A stretch of DNA of 64,000 nt, from NCBI RefSeq assembly GCF_000429185.2, contig NZ_AUBJ02000001.1, positions 434,001-498,000 of the forward strand, written 5' to 3'. The translations under genes were made by a program, and so were the position numbers. Of this stretch, positions 8,441-17,713 are shown piece after piece. This DNA is from Actinoalloteichus caeruleus DSM 43889 (lineage in GTDB: Bacteria > Actinomycetota > Actinomycetes > Mycobacteriales > Pseudonocardiaceae). How positions within the stretch are numbered: the first letter of the stretch is position 1; each line of letters begins with the position of its first letter. The notes under the pieces are model-generated. The model saw only the letters and a list, made by a program, of their open reading frames with translations, ran no database searches and was not told where the DNA came from.

Positions 8441-9382
8441 ATGACCATCCACGCGACAACCCCCGCGGGTGGGGGTGCGGCCGAGTCCCGGACGGCACCC
8501 GCTCCGCGCGCGCTCGAGTCGGAGGCGATCCACGTCTTCCGGGAGGTCGCGGGTGAGTTCGACCGGCCGGTGATCCTGTTCTCCGGTGGGAAGGACTCCA
8601 CGCTGCTCGTCTGGTTGGCGATCAAGGCGTTCTGGCCGGCGCCGGTGCCCTTCCCGCTGCTGCACGTCGACACCGGGCACAACTTCCCCGAGGTCCTGGA
8701 GTTCCGGGACCGCCTGGTCGCCGAGCACGGCCTGCGGCTGGTCGTCGCCGAGGTCGAGCACTGGCTGGCCGACGGCCGACTGGTCGAACGCCCCGACGGC
8801 ACCCGCAACCCGCTCCAGACGGTGCCGTTGCTGGACAGCATCGCCGAGCACCGGTTCGACGCGGTCTTCGGCGGGGGCCGCCGGGACGAGGAGCGGGCCA
8901 GGGCCAAGGAGCGGGTCTTCAGCCTGCGCAACTCCTTCGGCCAGTGGGAGCCCCGCCGGCAGCGCCCGGAGTTGTGGAACCTGTACAACGGTCGCCACCA
9001 GCCCGGGGAGCACGTCCGGGTGTTCCCGCTGTCGAACTGGACCGAACTCGACGTCTGGGCCTACATCGCGCGGGAGGGCGTGCCGCTGCCCTCCCTGTAC
9101 TTCGCCCACGAGCGGGAGGTGTTCGCCCGCGACGGGATGTTGCTGACCAGTGGGCCGTGGGGTGGGCCTCGGGACGGTGAGGCCGTCCGCCGCGCCACGG
9201 TCCGCTACCGCACCGTCGGTGACGGTTCCTGCACGGGGGCGGTGGAGTCCACCGCCTCGACGGTGGACGAGGTGATTGACGAGGTCGCGGCCAGCCGGTT
9301 GACCGAGCGCGGGGCGACCCGCGCCGACGACCGGCTCTCCGAGGCCGCCATGGAGGACCGCAAGAAGGAGGGGTACTTCTGA
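8441..9382 (+). CDS. cysD: Sulfate adenylyltransferase subunit 2
   Basis: 313 residues. The P-loop pyrophosphatase motif S-G-G-K-D-S-T-L-L lies near residue 48, followed by the family's H-V-D-T-G-H-N-F-P-E and G-G-R-R-D-E-E motifs. CysD makes APS from ATP and sulfate; GTP hydrolysis by CysN drives the reaction. The ATG at 8441 lies nine bases after cysH, and the stop overlaps the ATG of cysN by one base (TGATG), so the subunits are translationally coupled. About 25 extra N-terminal residues are low complexity. Confidence 0.95.
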   Translation: MTIHATTPAGGGAAESRTAPAPRALESEAIHVFREVAGEFDRPVILFSGGKDSTLLVWLAIKAFWPAPVPFPLLHVDTGHNFPEVLEFRDRLVAEHGLRLVVAEVEHWLADGRLVERPDGTRNPLQTVPLLDSIAEHRFDAVFGGGRRDEERARAKERVFSLRNSFGQWEPRRQRPELWNLYNGRHQPGEHVRVFPLSNWTELDVWAYIAREGVPLPSLYFAHEREVFARDGMLLTSGPWGGPRDGEAVRRATVRYRTVGDGSCTGAVESTASTVDEVIDEVAASRLTERGATRADDRLSEAAMEDRKKEGYF

Positions 9383-10704
9383 TGGGCCAACTTCTCAGGC
9401 TGGCGACGGCGGGAAGCGTGGACGACGGCAAGTCCACCCTCGTCGGGAGGTTGCTCTACGACACCAAGTCGGTGCTGGCTGACCAGCTCGACGCGGTGCA
9501 CCGGGCGAGCGTGGACCGGGGCCTGGCGACGCCGGACCTGTCCCTGCTGGTCGACGGGCTGCGCTCCGAGCGGGAGCAGGGCATCACCATCGACGTCGCC
9601 TACCGCTACTTCGCCACGCCCCGCCGGTCCTTCGTCCTGGCCGACACCCCCGGTCACGTGCAGTACACCCGCAACACCGTGACCGGTGCGTCCACGGCCC
9701 AGCTGGCGGTCCTGCTGGTGGACGCCCGCAAGGGGGTCGTGGAACAGACGCGTCGGCACGCCGCCGTCCTGGCCCTGCTCGGCGTGCCCCGGCTGGTGCT
9801 GGCGGTGAACAAGATCGACCTGGTCGACTACCACGAGCAGACGTTCGTGCTGATCGCCAAGGATTTCACCGCGCACGCGGCCGCCCTGGGGTACCAGGAC
9901 GCCGACGTGCTGAGCGTTCCGGTGTCGGCGCTGGTCGGTGACAATGTCGTCGACCGCTCCGACCGCACCCCGTGGTACCAGGGGCCCACGTTGTTGGAGC
10001 ACCTGGAGACGGTTCCCGCCGAGGAGGAGCGGCCGAACGCGCCGTTCAGGTTCCCCGTCCAGTACGTGATCCGGCCACGGACCCCCGAGCACCCGGACTA
10101 CCGGGGTTACGCGGGCCAGGTGGCGGCCGGTTCGGTGGCCGCCGGCGACGAGGTCCTGGTCCTCCCGGGCGGCCAGCGGTGCAGGGTGGACCGGGTCCAC
10201 ACCGCGGACGGGGACGTTCCCCGCGCGGTGGCCGGCGAGTCGGTGACGGTGTTGTTGTCCGAGGATGTCGACATCGCTCGTGGCGACCTGTTCGCCGCCG
10301 TCGACCGGCCGCCCCGCCTGACCGACGAACTGGACGCGACGGTGTGCTGGCTCGCCGACCAGCCGTTGCGCCCGGGCGCGAGAGTGTTGGTCAAGCACGG
10401 TACCCGGACGGTGCACGCCCTGGTGGCCGATCTGCTCGCCCGGTTCGACGAGCAGCGGCTGGAGAGCACGGCCGATCCGGATTCGGTCCGCCTGAACGAG
10501 ATCGCCCGGGTCCGTGTCCGGACCGCGCGTCCGCTCGCCGTGGACGACTACCGCGCATGCCGGCGCACGGGCGCCTTCCTGGTCATGGACCCCGTCGACG
10601 GGTCGACCCTGGCGGCGGGGCTGGTGGGGAGCCCGCTGCCGCTGCCCGGCCACGCACGGCCGGCGGGACGGGGTGAGCCGGTTGACGGCGTCGGGTCGTC
10701 ATGA
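9382..10704 (+). CDS. cysN: Sulfate adenylyltransferase subunit 1 (GTPase)
   Basis: 440 residues of the EF-Tu-like GTPase family. G1 is G-S-V-D-D-G-K-S-T near residue 12, with switch II D-T-P-G-H near 90 and N-K-I-D at about 146. The translation-factor beta-barrel domains follow. The length fits CysN alone, without the fused APS kinase (CysC) found in CysNC proteins. This agrees with an APS-type CysH, which needs no PAPS. The start overlaps the cysD stop, and its own stop overlaps the ATG of the ABC binding protein by four bases. Confidence 0.94.
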   Translation: MGQLLRLATAGSVDDGKSTLVGRLLYDTKSVLADQLDAVHRASVDRGLATPDLSLLVDGLRSEREQGITIDVAYRYFATPRRSFVLADTPGHVQYTRNTVTGASTAQLAVLLVDARKGVVEQTRRHAAVLALLGVPRLVLAVNKIDLVDYHEQTFVLIAKDFTAHAAALGYQDADVLSVPVSALVGDNVVDRSDRTPWYQGPTLLEHLETVPAEEERPNAPFRFPVQYVIRPRTPEHPDYRGYAGQVAAGSVAAGDEVLVLPGGQRCRVDRVHTADGDVPRAVAGESVTVLLSEDVDIARGDLFAAVDRPPRLTDELDATVCWLADQPLRPGARVLVKHGTRTVHALVADLLARFDEQRLESTADPDSVRLNEIARVRVRTARPLAVDDYRACRRTGAFLVMDPVDGSTLAAGLVGSPLPLPGHARPAGRGEPVDGVGSS

Positions 10705-11774
10705 ACCGGGTCCCGGTCGGCTGGTGGCGGGCGTGGGGCGTGCTCCTGCTGGTGACGGCGGTGGCGTGTGGCGCGTGTGCTCGGGCGGCCTCCACCCCGT
10801 CCTCGGTGGGGGACGAGGGCCCGGCGGCGGAGTTGCGGATCGGTTACTTCCCGAACGTCACGCACGCTCCCGCGTTGCTCGGCGTCGGCGGTGGCTTCCT
10901 CGAACGCGAGCTGGGCCGCACCGAGTTGGTCCCGCAGACCTTCAATGCCGGGCCTGGTCTGGTCAACGCCCTGCTGGGTGGGTCGGTGGACCTGGCGTTC
11001 CTCGGTTCCGGTCCGGCGATCAACGCCTACGCCAAGTCCGAGGGAGAGGTCCGGTTGGTGGCCGGCGCGGTGTCGGGCGGTGCGCGACTGGTGGTGCGGG
11101 AGGGCATCGACACCGCGGTCGAGCTGCGGGGGCGGACCCTGGCGGTCCCCCAGGTGGCCGGGACGCAGGACATCGCGCTCCGCAAGTGGCTGGGCTCGGA
11201 GGGGTTGGGGGTGGGTGACGGAGCGGGGGAGGTGCGGATCGCCCAGCTGGCCAATCCGCAGACGTTGGACGCGTTCCGCGAGGGGCGGATCGACGGCGGA
11301 TGGCTGCCGGAGCCGTGGGCGTCCCGACTGGTGGTGACGGGTGGGGCGAGGGTGTTGGTCGACGAGCGGGACCTGTGGCCGGGGGGACGTTTCCCCAGCA
11401 CGGTGGTCGTGGTGCGGGACGAGTTCGCCCGGCGCCACCCGGACACCGTGGTCGCTGCCCTGCGGGGTGTGCTCGCCGCCATCGAGTGGGCCGGGACCAG
11501 GCCAGGGGAGGCGCTCACGCTGCTCCAGGACACGGTTGCCGCGCTCACCGGCGGTGAACTGCCCGAGGTGGTGGTGGCCGAGGCCCTGGAGGCCGTCGAG
11601 ATGACGGTCGACCCGCTGCCCGAGCTCCTGCCGGAACTCGCGGCCGACTCCGTCGCGGCCGGTGTCCTCCGGGACGACGTCGACCTCGACGGGTTCGTCG
11701 ACCTGACCCTGGTGGAGCGGGCGGCGGCGGGGCCGGCGGCCACGTCCTCCGTCGGTACCGACGGAGGTGGCTGA
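10701..11774 (+). CDS. ABC transporter substrate-binding lipoprotein, sulfonate type
   Basis: 357 residues. A hydrophobic signal ends in a lipobox-like A-V-A-C at residues 20-23 (a second Cys is at 26), so the protein is probably a lipoprotein outside the membrane. The mature part has the SsuA/TauA/NMT1-type fold: I-G-Y-F-P-N-V-T-H-A-P near residue 47, then G-S-V-D-L-A-F-L-G and later D-G-G-W-L-P-E-P-W-A. The family binds aliphatic sulfonates, taurine, nitrate or thiamine precursors. Position in a cysHDN operon makes a sulfonate or sulfate ester the likely ligand. The ATG overlaps the cysN stop (ATGA). Confidence 0.88.
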   Translation: MNRVPVGWWRAWGVLLLVTAVACGACARAASTPSSVGDEGPAAELRIGYFPNVTHAPALLGVGGGFLERELGRTELVPQTFNAGPGLVNALLGGSVDLAFLGSGPAINAYAKSEGEVRLVAGAVSGGARLVVREGIDTAVELRGRTLAVPQVAGTQDIALRKWLGSEGLGVGDGAGEVRIAQLANPQTLDAFREGRIDGGWLPEPWASRLVVTGGARVLVDERDLWPGGRFPSTVVVVRDEFARRHPDTVVAALRGVLAAIEWAGTRPGEALTLLQDTVAALTGGELPEVVVAEALEAVEMTVDPLPELLPELAADSVAAGVLRDDVDLDGFVDLTLVERAAAGPAATSSVGTDGGG

Positions 11775-11860
11775 CCGGGTTTCCCGTCACCGAGCACTGC
11801 CGTTGCGCCCCTCCGCCGTACTCGTCCCGCCATCGGTTCCGGGACATCGAGGAGTTGACG

Positions 11861-12676
11861 ATGACTGCCACAGCTCAGCTCACCCCGAACGTCCGCGTTC
11901 CCCACGCGGTGCGACTCACTGGCGTCCGCAAGACCTTCAGCCGGGGAGCTGATTCCGTTCCGGTGCTCGACGGGGTGGACCTCGAGGTCGGTCCCGGGGA
12001 GTTCGTCTGCCTGCTCGGAGCGTCCGGGTGCGGCAAGAGCACGATGCTGAACCTGGTCGCCGGCCTGGACGTCCCGACCGAGGGAACGATCAGCCCGGGC
12101 TGGCGCCGACCGGCCATGATGTTCCAGGACGCGGCCCTGTTGCCGTGGTTGACGGCGGCGCGCAACGTGGAGCTTCCGCTGCGGCTGGCCGGGGTGGGAC
12201 GGGCGCGACGTCGGGCGCGGGCCGAGGAACTCCTCGGCCTCGTGCGGCTGTCGGGTGTCGGGGGCCGGCGTCCCCACGAGTTGTCGGGCGGTATGCGGCA
12301 GCGGGTGTCACTGGCCAGGGCGCTCGCGTCGATCGACACGCCGCCACCGGCCGGGGCCGGTGAGATGGGGCCGGGCGGTGCCGGGTGCCCGCTGCTGCTG
12401 ATGGACGAGCCGTTCGCGGCGCTCGACGCCATCACCAGGGATGTCCTCCAGTCGGAGTTGCTCCGGGTGTGGCGGGCCAACGGGATGGCCGTGCTGTTCG
12501 TCACCCACGACGTGCAGGAGGCCGTGCGGTTGGGGCAGCGGGTCGTGCTGCTCTCGTCCCGGCCGGGTCGGGTGCACCAGGAGTGGCGGACGGCGGACGT
12601 GACCGACAGGGACGGGCTGATCCGTGACATCACCGGCCGGCTGCGGGAGGTGATCAGCGCCCATGCCACGGTCTGA
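11861..12676 (+). CDS. ABC transporter ATP-binding protein, sulfonate type
   Basis: 271 residues. Walker A is G-A-S-G-C-G-K-S-T, the signature is L-S-G-G-M-R-Q-R-V-S-L-A-R-A-L, Walker B is L-L-L-M-D-E-P-F-A-A-L-D, and the switch His is in F-V-T-H-D. This is the SsuB/TauB/NrtD type. About fifteen extra Pro/Gly-rich residues lie between the signature and Walker B, an unusual insertion in a normally tight segment. ATG 11861 is chosen because GGAG sits six bases upstream; a TTG two codons earlier is less likely. The stop overlaps the permease start by 14 bases. Confidence 0.9.
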   Translation: MTATAQLTPNVRVPHAVRLTGVRKTFSRGADSVPVLDGVDLEVGPGEFVCLLGASGCGKSTMLNLVAGLDVPTEGTISPGWRRPAMMFQDAALLPWLTAARNVELPLRLAGVGRARRRARAEELLGLVRLSGVGGRRPHELSGGMRQRVSLARALASIDTPPPAGAGEMGPGGAGCPLLLMDEPFAALDAITRDVLQSELLRVWRANGMAVLFVTHDVQEAVRLGQRVVLLSSRPGRVHQEWRTADVTDRDGLIRDITGRLREVISAHATV

Positions 12677-13556
12677 ACCGGACCCGACCGGAACCTCGAC
12701 CCGATCGGGTGAGGGCGATGTCGGGGCCGGGTTGGACGCCCTGGACATGCCCGTGGCGGAGCGGCGGTCGAGGACGCGGCTGGCGGCGGTGCTTCCCCCG
12801 CTGGTGGCGTTGCTGGCCCTCGTCGTTCTGTGGCAGGCGCTCTGGGCGACCGCCTGGTTGCCCGAGTACCGGTTGCCCGCGCCGCTCGCCGTGTGGGAGG
12901 TCTTCTGGGCCCTGGTGGAGGACGGCCAGGTGTGGGGCATCCTGTGGACGTCGGTGCACCGCGCCGTGCTGGGGTTCGCGGTCGGAATCCTGATCGCGAC
13001 CCCGTTGGGGCTGCTCGTGGCTCGGGTGCGGTTGGTGCGGGCGGCGATCGGTCCGCTGCTGATCGGTCTGCAGAGCCTGCCCTCGGTGGCGTGGGTTCCG
13101 GCGGCCGTCCTGTGGTTCGGCCTCACCGACGCCGCCATCTACTTCGTCGTGCTGTTGGGGTCGGTGCCCTCCATCGCCAACGGTCTCGTGTCGGGAATCG
13201 ACCAGATCGACCCCGCCCTCCCCCGAGTGGGCCGCGTGTTGGGCGCCCGGCGACTGGCCGCCGCACGGCACGTCCTGCTCCCGGCGGCGCTTCCCGGGTA
13301 CCTGGGCGGTCTGAAACAGGGGTGGGCCTTCTCCTGGCGATCGTTGATGGCCGCCGAGCTCATCGCGATCTCGCCGCAGCTGGGGGTCGGGTTGGGCACG
13401 TACCTCAGCCAGGGGCAGGCGTTCAACGACATGCCGGTGGTGATCGCGGCGATCCTGCTGATCCTGTTGGTGGGCATGGGGATCGAACTGCTCGTCTTCC
13501 GCCCGGTGGAGCGGTCGGTGCTGCGGGCACGGGGCCTGGCGGGTGGTCTGGGGTGA
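12663..13556 (+). CDS. ABC transporter permease, sulfonate type
   Basis: 297 residues with a charged N-terminal tail of about 40 residues and then some six membrane helices, typical of SsuC/TauC permeases. The cytoplasmic EAA loop is recognisable in G-A-R-R-L-A-A-A-R-H-V-L-L-P-A-A-L-P-G near residue 195. It is the last gene of the sulfur operon. With the preceding binding protein and ATPase it forms a complete importer, so this organism can probably feed organosulfur compounds into the same assimilation pathway. Confidence 0.9.
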   Translation: MPRSEPDPTGTSTRSGEGDVGAGLDALDMPVAERRSRTRLAAVLPPLVALLALVVLWQALWATAWLPEYRLPAPLAVWEVFWALVEDGQVWGILWTSVHRAVLGFAVGILIATPLGLLVARVRLVRAAIGPLLIGLQSLPSVAWVPAAVLWFGLTDAAIYFVVLLGSVPSIANGLVSGIDQIDPALPRVGRVLGARRLAAARHVLLPAALPGYLGGLKQGWAFSWRSLMAAELIAISPQLGVGLGTYLSQGQAFNDMPVVIAAILLILLVGMGIELLVFRPVERSVLRARGLAGGLG

Positions 13557-13865
13557 GGGGGGCGGAGTCGTCGCCGTGGCCCTGCCGCCGGGGCCGGGCC
13601 GAACGTTCCCGCGAGGGCGGGCAGGTGTGAGCCGGAGGCTGGTGGGTAGTCCTCGGGCACGGGTGGCGGTCGCTCCGCGTCGCGGAGAGCGCGGGCCGGG
13701 GACACCTGGCGGAGTGGTCGCGCCCGCCCTCGGTGTTCCGGACCGACCGGCGGCTCTCCTCCCCGGTGGGTGGTGCTCCTGGCCCAGTCGTCGGGGTATG
13801 AGCGCCGGAACGACCAGCCGCGCCCCTATCGCACGGAGTCCGGGAACGACAGGAAAGGGTGTGGC
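13557..13865. other. Intergenic region, promoter of the TPP enzyme expected
   Basis: 309 bases with no supported gene. It should hold the end of the sulfur operon and the promoter of the TPP-dependent enzyme. The ribosome-binding site AGGAAAGGG lies near 13850. Confidence 0.4.
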
Positions 13866-15659
13866 ATGAGCGAGACCGTGGGTGACTACCTGGTTCGGCG
13901 GCTGCGGGACTGGGGGGTGCGGCAGGTCTTCGCCTATCCGGGGGATGGCATCAACGGCATCGTCGCCGCCTTCGGCCGGGCTGACAACCAGCCCCGCTTC
14001 GTGCAGGCACGCCACGAGGAGATGTCCGCCTTCCAGGCCGTGGGGTACGCCAAGTTCAGCGGCCAGGTCGGTGTGTGCCTGGCGACCTCGGGGCCCGGGG
14101 CGATCCACCTGCTCAACGGCCTCTACGACGCCAAGCTCGACCACGTCCCGGTGGTGGCCATCGTCGGGCAGACCGACCGCAGCGCGATGGGCGGCAGCTA
14201 CCAGCAGGAGGTCGACCTCCAGACGTTGTTCAAGGACGTGGCCAGCGAGTACCTGGTGGAGGTCAACGTCGCCGAGCAGTTGCCCAACGCCCTGGACCGG
14301 GCCATCAGGGCGGCCGAGGCGTCGCGTTCCCCCACGGCGCTGATCGTCCCCGGTGACCTCCAGGAGGAGGAGTACACCCCGCCCCGGCACGAGTTCAAAC
14401 AGGTCCCGTCGAGCCCGCCCAGCCACGTCCGGTCGGCCGTGTCGGCGCCGGAGAGCGACATCGCCGCCGCGGCCGAGGTGCTCAACGCGGGGGAGCGGGT
14501 GGCGATCCTGGTCGGGCAGGGCGCCAGGAACGCCGCCGCCGAGGTCCGCGAGGTCGCCGACCTCACCGGGGCCGGAGTGGCCAAGGCCCTGTTGGGCAAG
14601 GACGTCCTGCCCGACGACCTGCCCTACGTGACGGGCGCGATCGGCCTGTTGGGGACGCGGCCGAGCTACGAGATGATGCGGGACTGCGACACGCTGCTGA
14701 TCGTCGGTTCCAACTTCCCGTACTCCCAGTTCCTCCCGAAGTACGGGCAGGCCAGGGGCGTGCAGATCGACATCGACGGCCGCTTCATCGGGATGCGGTA
14801 CCCGACCGAGGTCAACCTGGTCGGCGACGCCGCCACCACCCTGCGCGCGTTGGCGCCCCTGTTGCGGCGACGCGAGGACTCCGGGTGGCGGGGGACCATC
14901 GAGAGGAACGTGGCCGACTGGTGGACCACGGTGGACCGGCAGGCCGCCGTTCCGGCCAGGCCCGTCAATCCGATGCGGGTGGTCTCCGAGCTGTCCAGGC
15001 GCCTGCCCGACAACGCGATCGTCACCGCCGACTCCGGCTCGGCCGCCAACTGGTACGCCCGCAACCTGCGGATCCGCGGTGACGTCCGGGGTTCGCTGTC
15101 CGGGACCCTGGCGACGATGGGGCCGGGGGTCCCCTACGCGATCGGCGCGAAGTTCGCCCATCCCGAGCGGCCGGTCGTGGCGCTCGTCGGGGACGGGGCG
15201 ATGCAGATGAACGGCCTGGCCGAACTCATCACGATCGCCCGGTACCGGAACCTGTGGTCGGACCAGCGTTGCGTCATCTGCGTCTTCCACAACAACGACC
15301 TGAACCAGGTGACCTGGGAGCTGCGCGCGATGGGGGGTGCCCCGAAGTTCGAGGAGTCGCAGACCCTGCCGGACGTCGACTACGCGGCCTTCGCCCGTTC
15401 GCTCGGGTTGACGGCGATCACCGTGGACGATCCGGAGGACCTCGGAGCGGCGTGGGACCGGGCCCTGAGCGCGGCCACCCCGACGGTGCTCGACGTCCAC
15501 TGCGACCCGGAGGTGCCGCCGATCCCGCCGCACGCCACCGCCGAGCAGGTGCGGTCGGTGACGGAGGCCGTGCTGAAGGGAGACCCGGAGGCCTTCCACA
15601 TGATCGCGCAGGGGCTGCGGACCAAGGCGCAGGAGTTGCTTCCCGGGCAGCGGGGCTGA
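13866..15659 (+). CDS. TPP-dependent pyruvate oxidase/acetolactate synthase-like enzyme
   Basis: 597 residues with the three-domain architecture of the family: an N-terminal pyrimidine-binding domain (F-A-Y-P-G-D-G-I-N-G and a catalytic Glu in A-R-H-E-E-M), a central domain, and a C-terminal TPP domain with G-D-G-A-M-Q-M-N-G to N-N-D-L-N-Q (the GDG...NN motif). Similarity is strongest to the PoxB-like group, which decarboxylates pyruvate to acetate or acetyl phosphate. The C-terminal membrane-binding tail of E. coli PoxB is not evident. ATG 13866 has a good ribosome-binding site; the open frame runs further upstream without homology. It stands alone, so the electron acceptor is unknown. Confidence 0.82.
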   Translation: MSETVGDYLVRRLRDWGVRQVFAYPGDGINGIVAAFGRADNQPRFVQARHEEMSAFQAVGYAKFSGQVGVCLATSGPGAIHLLNGLYDAKLDHVPVVAIVGQTDRSAMGGSYQQEVDLQTLFKDVASEYLVEVNVAEQLPNALDRAIRAAEASRSPTALIVPGDLQEEEYTPPRHEFKQVPSSPPSHVRSAVSAPESDIAAAAEVLNAGERVAILVGQGARNAAAEVREVADLTGAGVAKALLGKDVLPDDLPYVTGAIGLLGTRPSYEMMRDCDTLLIVGSNFPYSQFLPKYGQARGVQIDIDGRFIGMRYPTEVNLVGDAATTLRALAPLLRRREDSGWRGTIERNVADWWTTVDRQAAVPARPVNPMRVVSELSRRLPDNAIVTADSGSAANWYARNLRIRGDVRGSLSGTLATMGPGVPYAIGAKFAHPERPVVALVGDGAMQMNGLAELITIARYRNLWSDQRCVICVFHNNDLNQVTWELRAMGGAPKFEESQTLPDVDYAAFARSLGLTAITVDDPEDLGAAWDRALSAATPTVLDVHCDPEVPPIPPHATAEQVRSVTEAVLKGDPEAFHMIAQGLRTKAQELLPGQRG

Positions 15660-15857
15660 GGCGGATCGCCAGCCGGTCCTGGTGGGGCGGGACCGCCCCA
15701 GGCCCGTGGTCGGCGGGCCGTGGGATGGGCCGCCGATCGAAGCGGGGAGGGCGCCGGCCGGGTGCCGGAGCGGCTCGGACAGTATCCCACACCGGGTCCC
15801 GCCGCTCGGCGGTGTTGGGCGCTGGAGCGCGGCACGGCACCCGTTAGGGTCCCGCGC

Positions 15858-16778
15858 ATGGCAGCGGAGAACGGCACCTTCGTCCACTCCGGTCCGGTCC
15901 GCCTGTGGGCCAGGCGGGTCGGTGACGTGGAGCATCCCCCCGTGCTGCTGGTGATGGGGACCTCGGCGTCGTCGGTGCTGTGGCCGCCGGAGCTGGTGGA
16001 CCGGCTCCTCGCCGCCGGTTGCCAGGTAGTCCTCTTCGACCACCGGGACACCGGGCTGTCCGACACGGTGGACTTCGAGCGCGATCCCTACACCGTCGCC
16101 GACATGGCGGGTGACTGCCTCGCCGTCCTGGACGCCTTCGGCATCGCGTCGGCCCACGTGGTGGGGATGTCGCTCGGGGGGACCATCTGCCAGTGGCTGG
16201 CCGTCCACCGCCCTGACCGGGTCCGCGGCCTGACGGCGGTCATGACGTCCCCGCTGGGCGAGGACCCGGAACCGGCCTGGCGGCGGGCGCTGGCGGGCCA
16301 GGATCCCGATCCGGGGGCGCTTCCCCCGCCCGCGCCCCGGTTCCTGCGCCATCTCGCCGCTCGCGCCGAGACCGGGGGCGAGACGCGTGCGGATCGCGTC
16401 GAGTCCGCCACCGAGACGTGGCGGGTCCTCCACGGGGAGGTGCTCCCCTTCGACGAGGCCGAGGCACGTCGGGTGTCGGCCCTCGGGTATGACCGGGACC
16501 GCGACCCGAACTCCGGGGACAACCACGCGCTGGCGGGGCGGATGACCGAGGACCGGCGGGTGGACCTGTCCCGGATCGCCGCGCCGACCCTGGTCGTGCA
16601 CGGCACCGAGGACCCCGTTCACGCGGTGGAGCACGGCCTGCGGCTGGCGGCGTTGATCCCCGGCGCGCGGCTGCGCGTCGTACCGGGGATGGGGCACGGG
16701 CTGTTCTCCCCGGGACTGCCGACGACCGTGGCTGATCTGGTGGCCGGACACGTCGCTGACGTCGAGCGCCTCGGCTGA
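15858..16778 (+). CDS. Alpha/beta hydrolase
   Basis: 306 residues of the alpha/beta-hydrolase fold. The nucleophile elbow is G-M-S-L-G-G (Ser near residue 105), the acid is in H-G-T-E-D-P, and the catalytic His is in G-M-G-H-G-L near the end. An oxyanion-type M-G-T-S segment follows the first strand. This is the RdmC/aclacinomycin-esterase-like subgroup, often found in actinomycetes; the substrate cannot be predicted. ATG 15858 is chosen from homology onset, though the frame is open 138 bases upstream. It converges with the kinase-like gene. Confidence 0.82.
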   Translation: MAAENGTFVHSGPVRLWARRVGDVEHPPVLLVMGTSASSVLWPPELVDRLLAAGCQVVLFDHRDTGLSDTVDFERDPYTVADMAGDCLAVLDAFGIASAHVVGMSLGGTICQWLAVHRPDRVRGLTAVMTSPLGEDPEPAWRRALAGQDPDPGALPPPAPRFLRHLAARAETGGETRADRVESATETWRVLHGEVLPFDEAEARRVSALGYDRDRDPNSGDNHALAGRMTEDRRVDLSRIAAPTLVVHGTEDPVHAVEHGLRLAALIPGARLRVVPGMGHGLFSPGLPTTVADLVAGHVADVERLG

Positions 16779-16809
16779 GCCGGAGCCGCCGTGGTGGGAG
16801 CGGCGGGGC

Positions 16810-17379
16810 TCAACCCGTCGGGGTCGGCGGGGGCGGCGCGGACCGTTCCTGGGCGGGTGGCCAGCCTGCGAGCACCTCCCGGGCCACCTCGGGGACGGAC
16901 CGACCCGTGGTGTCGACCACCACCGTGTCGGGTCGGCCGGTGCGTCGTCGGATGGTCTCCACCTGGCGTGCGGTGCGGACCAGTTGCTCCTCGGCGCCGG
17001 ACCCCACCTCGCGGCGGAGGACGCGGTCGGCCAGGGTCGACTCGTCCGCGGTGAGGCGAGCGACGGTGAAGGCGGCTCCGGGAACGGCGTGGGCGATCCA
17101 GGGCAGTTCCGAGGCGATGTCGGCGAAGACCCCGGTGAGGACGAGGCGGCTGTGACCGGCGGCGGCGAAGTTCCCCCAGATCGCCGCGAGGTTGCTGCCG
17201 GCCAGGCCGGCGCCGGGTGAGTCCGGTGGGGGCTGGGGGTGGACGCGGTCCAGTTCGTCGGTGTCGATCAGGGCGTGCGGCACGTCGCGGGCGGCGAGCA
17301 GGCGACCGATCTCGTAGGCGGTCGTCGTCTTGCCCACCCCGGCCGGTCCGCGGAGCACGAGGACGTGAACGGGTTCCAC
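16810..17379 (-). CDS. Small P-loop ATPase/kinase-like protein
   Basis: About 189 residues beginning at GTG 17379. Walker A is R-G-P-A-G-V-G-K-T-T-T near residue 9, followed by a D-T-D-E-L segment resembling the substrate site of gluconate- or nucleoside-kinase-like proteins, and a late D-T-T-G-R-S-V-P-E-V. The open frame extends to 17715, but the extra N-terminal part is Pro/Arg-rich with no family features, so I start just before the P-loop. Its function is unknown; proteins of this shape are usually annotated as AAA-family ATPase or chloramphenicol-phosphotransferase-like. It is divergent from a second P-loop gene. Confidence 0.65.
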   Translation of the reverse strand: MEPVHVLVLRGPAGVGKTTTAYEIGRLLAARDVPHALIDTDELDRVHPQPPPDSPGAGLAGSNLAAIWGNFAAAGHSRLVLTGVFADIASELPWIAHAVPGAAFTVARLTADESTLADRVLRREVGSGAEEQLVRTARQVETIRRRTGRPDTVVVDTTGRSVPEVAREVLAGWPPAQERSAPPPPTPTG

Positions 17380-17713
17380 GTCCGGGATTCTGCCGGTGGC
17401 GGGAGGGTTGGGGCCATCGGATATCGCCGTGGTCCGCGCGGCCGGGATGGGAGCCCACCGTGTTCCCCGGGGAGAGGGTGCGGGCGGTGGTTGGGTGGCG
17501 GAGCGCCCGTCAGCGGTGAGGTGGGGCTGGAGATCGCGGTTCCCCGGAACCGGTCCGAAGGGCGGCAGCCGTGAGCCGCTCGTGGGCTGGGACGCGGGTG
17601 GCGGAACGGGTGACGCGGGGCGCCGGGGGAACGGGACCGCGCGGCCGGAGGGAACATGATCGACACCACTCCGGGGTGGGGAACATTCGGGTGGATTCGG
17701 CCGTTCTGTGGCC
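17380..17713. other. Divergent intergenic region
   Basis: 334 bases between two divergent P-loop genes. Both promoters are expected here. GC falls near 17650-17710. I see no repeat or hairpin strong enough to report. Confidence 0.4.

Noticed and set aside
12654-16751. Very long open frame on the minus strand
   Set aside because: It is antisense to the ABC permease, the TPP enzyme and the hydrolase, with Arg/Gly/Pro-rich composition and no motifs. It is a high-GC shadow frame.
16782-16812. Terminator between the hydrolase and the kinase-like gene
   Set aside because: The GCCGCCG/CGGCGG arms pair only with bulges, which is common by chance at this GC.
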